Positions 60,790 through 64,000 of a stretch of 64,000 nt of DNA are shown here, piece after piece (position 1 is the first letter of the stretch; every line of letters starts with the position of its first letter). The notes below the pieces were generated by a model. The model was not told where the DNA came from, made no database searches, and saw nothing but the letters and a program-made list of their open reading frames with translations. The position numbers were made by a program, and so were the translations under genes. The stretch is from assembly GCA_016926695.1 (NCBI GenBank), contig JAFGOB010000039.1, positions 41,558-105,557 of the forward strand, read 5' to 3'. This DNA comes from Dehalococcoidales bacterium. GTDB lineage: Bacteria; Chloroflexota; Dehalococcoidia; Dehalococcoidales; UBA3254.

Positions 60790-63507
60790 ATGATTGATAC
60801 CAATATCGCCTGGCACAAGCTCAGTACCGAAGAAGTCATACAAAAACTGGACTCCTCATCTTCCGGTCTTTCCGCAGCAGAAGCCAGACACCGTCTGAAT
60901 GAATACGGTACCAATGAGCTAACAGCCAAAAAGAAAACGCCTCTGATAATAGAGTTCTTCAAGCAGTTCATGAGTCCCCTCATCTATGTCCTGCTCATCG
61001 CGGTAATCATCTCTGCGGTGATGCAGCATTACCTGGATGCGGCTGTAATCATGGCCATCCTTTTTGCCAATGCCGTTATCGGTCTGATACAGGAAATAAG
61101 GGCCGAGCGGGCCATGGAAGCCCTCAAGGAAATGGCCGCACCCAAAGCCAAGGTCCGGCGTGACGACCGCATCGAATATCTGCCCACAAGAGAGGTAGTA
61201 CCGGGCGATATAGTGTTATTTGAAATGGGCGACAAGGTCCCGGCGGATGTACGCTTGATCGAATCTTCCAATCTCAAGGTTAACGAGTCTTCTCTGACAG
61301 GTGAGTCCGTACCGGTGGACAAGCATACCGGGCAGGTAGCCGGAGAAACAGCCATAGCCGATAGAAAAAACCTTCTCTACATGAGCACGATTATCACCAG
61401 CGGACGGGCTGCCGGGATCGCGGTTAAAACCGGAATGGACACTGAATTAGGGAAAATAGCTACCGGTATCCAGGAAGCCAGGACGGAAGAGACGCCTTTA
61501 CAGAAAAATATCGCCGGCCTCGGACGGTTCCTGGTGTTTTTATTCCTAGGTGTCTGCGCACTTCTGCTGATTATCGGTTTGATTAAAGGCCTGGGCTGGC
61601 TGGAGATGTTCATCCTGGCGGTGGCAGCGGCGGTGGCCGCCGTACCTGAAGGCCTCCCGGCTGTGGTAACGGTAGTCCTTGCCATCGGTATGCATGCCAT
61701 GGCAGGCCGTAATGCTATTCTTCGTAAACTGGTGGCGGTTGAAACTCTTGGTTCGGCTACCGTTATCTGTTCTGATAAAACAGGTACACTGACGTTAAAC
61801 CAGATGACCGTTCAACGTCTTTATGCCGACGATCACTTCATAGAAGTCACGGGGGAAGGTTATGAAACCGAAGGAAATTTTGAAATAGACGGCCGCACGG
61901 TTAATCCCGAAAACGATAGATCTCTTGATCTGCTTCTCAGGATAGCGACTCTGTGTAATGACTCATCTCTTACCCGTACAAACGGGCGTCACGGCATCAT
62001 CGGTGATCCGACGGAAGGTGCTCTTGTGGTGGCAGCCGCTAAAGCCGGTCTGTATAAAGAAGCTCTTATCAAGAATTATCCGCGCCTGGCTGAGATATCA
62101 TTCGAGAGTGAAAAGCAATATATGGCCACACTCCACCGCCGGGATAGTCGGCAGGTTATCTTTGTCAAAGGATCGGTTGAAAGGGTCCTGGGCTTCTGCC
62201 GCTTCAGGTTGATAAACGGACGGGAAGTACCTCTTGAAGAGAGTGACATCCGTGATATTATGGACGCAACAGCCGCCATGGCGGGAGAAGCACTGCGTGT
62301 AATCGCCACGGGTTATGTCAATATCTCCGGGAACCTGGATGGACTGGATGAGGACTATTTAACAGGGAATACGGTCTTCGCCGGCCTGGCCGGCATGGCC
62401 GATCCACCGCGTCCTGAGGCTATTGAGGCGGTAAAGTCCTGCCGGCAGGCCGGTATCAAGGTGATTATGATAACAGGTGACCACAAACTGACCGCAGAAT
62501 CGATCGCGCGGCAAATTGACCTGCCGCCCGGTAAAACCGTCACCGGGTCCGAGCTCCAGAAAATAAGCGACGCCGATCTGGACATGGAAATCAATCATAT
62601 TTCCGTGTTCGCGCGTATTGAACCCCTGCATAAACTCAGAATCGTCAACGCACTGAAAAGCCAGGGCCACGTGGTGGCGATGACAGGCGACGGCGTAAAC
62701 GACGCACCGGCTTTAAAGGCAGCGGATATCGGTATCTCAATGGGTATTACCGGGACCGATGTAGCCAAAGAGGCCAGTACCATGGTGCTGACTGATGACA
62801 ATTTCGCCTCCGTGGTGTCCGCGGTAGATGAAGGCCGGGCTATCTTTAACCGCCTGCGTAATGTCCTCTTTTACCTGATGAATACCAATATAGCCGAATT
62901 GCTGGCCCTTATTGCCTCTATCGGCTTTATCGGCAAAGCCCCGCTGCTGGCGGTCCAGATCCTCTGGGTCAACCTTATAACCGAGACCGCCGGGGCTATT
63001 CCACTGGGAATGGAACCCAAATTCGGGAATGAGTTGAAGCAACCCCCGCGCGATCCCCGTGTAGGCATCCTCTTCCCCGGTCTTCTGGCCCATACCGCCG
63101 TTGTGGCCATCATTATGGCTGCCGGTATTGTGGGAATCTTTCTATGGGCGGAAACCCGCATGTCACTGGCTGAAGCCCAGACCCTCGCCTTCTGTTCGCT
63201 GGTAGCCTTTCGCTGGTTTATCGCCTTCAGCGCCCGTTCGGATGAGCATACGGTTTTCAAAGTGGGAGTATTTCGCAATCGCTGGCTGGTGCTGATTATC
63301 TGCTGCTCTATACTGCTTCAGATGGCCGTGGTCTATGTCCCTTTCTTGCAGAGGGCTTTCGGTACAGTCCCCATGACCCTCGAACGATGGGGAATAGCCC
63401 TGGCGGCAGGACTGGCCCTGTTTATCATCGAAGAAGTCCGAAAAGTCATTTTCCCCGCATTATACAGCTCCGGAAAATGGAAACCCCGGAGGAAAAAGAC
63501 CTCCTGA
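60790..63507 (+). CDS. P2-type cation-transporting ATPase, 905 aa
   Basis: N-terminal cation-ATPase domain (WHKLSTEEVIQKLDSSSSG), actuator LTGES, membrane motif AAVPEGLPAVVTVVLAIG, phosphorylation motif DKTGTLT with Asp329, nucleotide domain, MTGDGVNDAPALK, and six C-terminal helices including NTNIAELLALI and VNLITETAGAIPLGMEP. SERCA-like proteins usually have T-D in the position of TETAG; the Glu may change ion selectivity. It exports Ca2+ or another cation from the cytoplasm. No good ribosome site precedes the ATG, but it starts the conserved N-terminal domain. Confidence 0.93.
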   Translation: MIDTNIAWHKLSTEEVIQKLDSSSSGLSAAEARHRLNEYGTNELTAKKKTPLIIEFFKQFMSPLIYVLLIAVIISAVMQHYLDAAVIMAILFANAVIGLIQEIRAERAMEALKEMAAPKAKVRRDDRIEYLPTREVVPGDIVLFEMGDKVPADVRLIESSNLKVNESSLTGESVPVDKHTGQVAGETAIADRKNLLYMSTIITSGRAAGIAVKTGMDTELGKIATGIQEARTEETPLQKNIAGLGRFLVFLFLGVCALLLIIGLIKGLGWLEMFILAVAAAVAAVPEGLPAVVTVVLAIGMHAMAGRNAILRKLVAVETLGSATVICSDKTGTLTLNQMTVQRLYADDHFIEVTGEGYETEGNFEIDGRTVNPENDRSLDLLLRIATLCNDSSLTRTNGRHGIIGDPTEGALVVAAAKAGLYKEALIKNYPRLAEISFESEKQYMATLHRRDSRQVIFVKGSVERVLGFCRFRLINGREVPLEESDIRDIMDATAAMAGEALRVIATGYVNISGNLDGLDEDYLTGNTVFAGLAGMADPPRPEAIEAVKSCRQAGIKVIMITGDHKLTAESIARQIDLPPGKTVTGSELQKISDADLDMEINHISVFARIEPLHKLRIVNALKSQGHVVAMTGDGVNDAPALKAADIGISMGITGTDVAKEASTMVLTDDNFASVVSAVDEGRAIFNRLRNVLFYLMNTNIAELLALIASIGFIGKAPLLAVQILWVNLITETAGAIPLGMEPKFGNELKQPPRDPRVGILFPGLLAHTAVVAIIMAAGIVGIFLWAETRMSLAEAQTLAFCSLVAFRWFIAFSARSDEHTVFKVGVFRNRWLVLIICCSILLQMAVVYVPFLQRAFGTVPMTLERWGIALAAGLALFIIEEVRKVIFPALYSSGKWKPRRKKTS

Positions 63508-63787
63508 ACTACCCCGAAATGTCCTGGCAGCCCGGCCCCGTATCGTTAATGTAGCCCTGGCAGCTCTGTTTCTGCCGGCTATGGTTGCACAAAAGACGCA
63601 TCTTACGATCCGTGGTAAAAGATATCATGCATGGAAAATCAGGATACCCACGGAGACCTAAAAACAAATTTTGGACTTTTTTACAGTTAAGCCAAATGAT
63701 TTAGGGAGCCGCCTCTTGATGAAATCCCAAAAGGATGAATTTTCAGGGATTCTTTTTCATGAATGCGAGTTAATTGAACCGGCTCTA
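63508..63787. other. Intergenic region between convergent genes
   Basis: About 280 bases with only a 68-codon frame lacking a recognisable product. No clear hairpin terminator seen. Confidence 0.4.
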
Positions 63788-64000
63788 TCAGGAGGCGACA
63801 GATGTGGCAATTTCAATGATCTTGATGCCAGCGGTGCCATCTCCGAAAGGATTATGCCAGGGGGTCTTTTTATTTAACATTGCAGCAGCGTATTCCAGAA
63901 TTTTATCCTGTGCCGTCCCTGCCAGCATATTGGCTCCGGTTTCGACAGTCTCAGGCCTTTCAGTGTTGTCCCGGAGCGTAACACAGGGGACTCCCAGGAT
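63788..64000 (-). CDS. wecB: UDP-N-acetylglucosamine 2-epimerase, C-terminal 70 codons (runs off window)
   Basis: The frame from the right edge reads LGVPCVTLRDNTERPETVETG, then NPFGDGTAG, the strongly conserved C-terminal signature of non-hydrolysing UDP-GlcNAc 2-epimerases, in which RDNTERPE binds the nucleotide sugar. It ends at TGA 63790-63788. The enzyme makes UDP-ManNAc for surface polysaccharide. The rest lies beyond 64000. Confidence 0.9.
   Translation of the reverse strand: MLGVPCVTLRDNTERPETVETGANMLAGTAQDKILEYAAAMLNKKTPWHNPFGDGTAGIKIIEIATSVAS

Noticed and set aside
63671..63877. 68-codon plus-strand frame near the right edge
   Set aside because: Overlaps the recognisable UDP-GlcNAc 2-epimerase C-terminus on the other strand and lacks a ribosome site.

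Overview
The window looks like a chromosomal segment (about half G+C by eye) from an anaerobic member of the Chloroflexota, most likely the class Dehalococcoidia. That placement is an inference from gene content: tandem iron-sulfur Old Yellow Enzyme flavoproteins, a UGSC-type selenoprotein, a compact aro-pheA-tyrA cluster behind one attenuator, a transhydroxylase-like molybdoenzyme, and abundant TTG/GTG starts with strong Shine-Dalgarno sites. No rRNA or phylogenetic marker is present, so it is not proven.

Layout. 1-17 kb: two tandem enoate-reductase-like flavoproteins (the first runs off the left edge), a C39-like peptidase, an N-formylglutamate amidohydrolase-like enzyme, an RsuA-type pseudouridine synthase, a DUF3795 protein, a secreted beta-propeller, a UGSC-family selenoprotein with an in-frame UGA, an SRPBCC protein, a VOC protein, an arylsulfotransferase-like protein, an enolase-superfamily enzyme, a methyltransferase and a GNAT. 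17-23 kb: a promoter-to-terminator structured RNA, dodecin, a peptide-type ABC lipoprotein, an SDR, a DUF1616 protein and a flippase. 23.3-29.7 kb: a tight six-gene MoxR/DUF58 operon. 29.7-33.8 kb: a molybdopterin enzyme resembling the pyrogallol-phloroglucinol transhydroxylase large subunit, and an ArsB/NhaD-type carrier.

34-38.5 kb is an accessory island between two direct copies of a ~150-bp palindromic repeat. It holds a decayed CRISPR locus (cas6 with an internal TAA, a three-repeat array with its own leader promoter, cas2, a possible cas1 tail), a PIN toxin-antitoxin pair and asd. 38.5-49.6 kb is the aromatic amino-acid operon on the minus strand: leader peptide with a Phe-Tyr4-Phe run, attenuator, DAHP synthase, aroB, aroD, (MITE-like element), aroE, aroK, aroA, aroC, pheA, tyrA, then an S9 peptidase. 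With asd upstream of the aspartate-family branches, this is a biosynthetic core.

49.6-55 kb is regulatory: MarR, receiver and LuxR/NarL proteins and small membrane proteins. 55-59.5 kb carries an envelope group (SGAS-repeat lipoprotein, DUF4870 and LiaF-like membrane proteins), a ribulose-phosphate 3-epimerase-like protein and an orphan molybdate-type ABC ATPase. 59.6-64 kb holds tRNA-His, a transposase gene lacking its first catalytic Asp, a P2-type cation ATPase, and the C-terminus of a UDP-GlcNAc 2-epimerase at the right edge.

The best-supported unusual points are the UGA-encoded selenocysteine in the UGSC protein, the Tyr/Phe attenuator of the aro operon, and two small inverted-repeat elements whose ends each form the stop codon of the adjacent gene.
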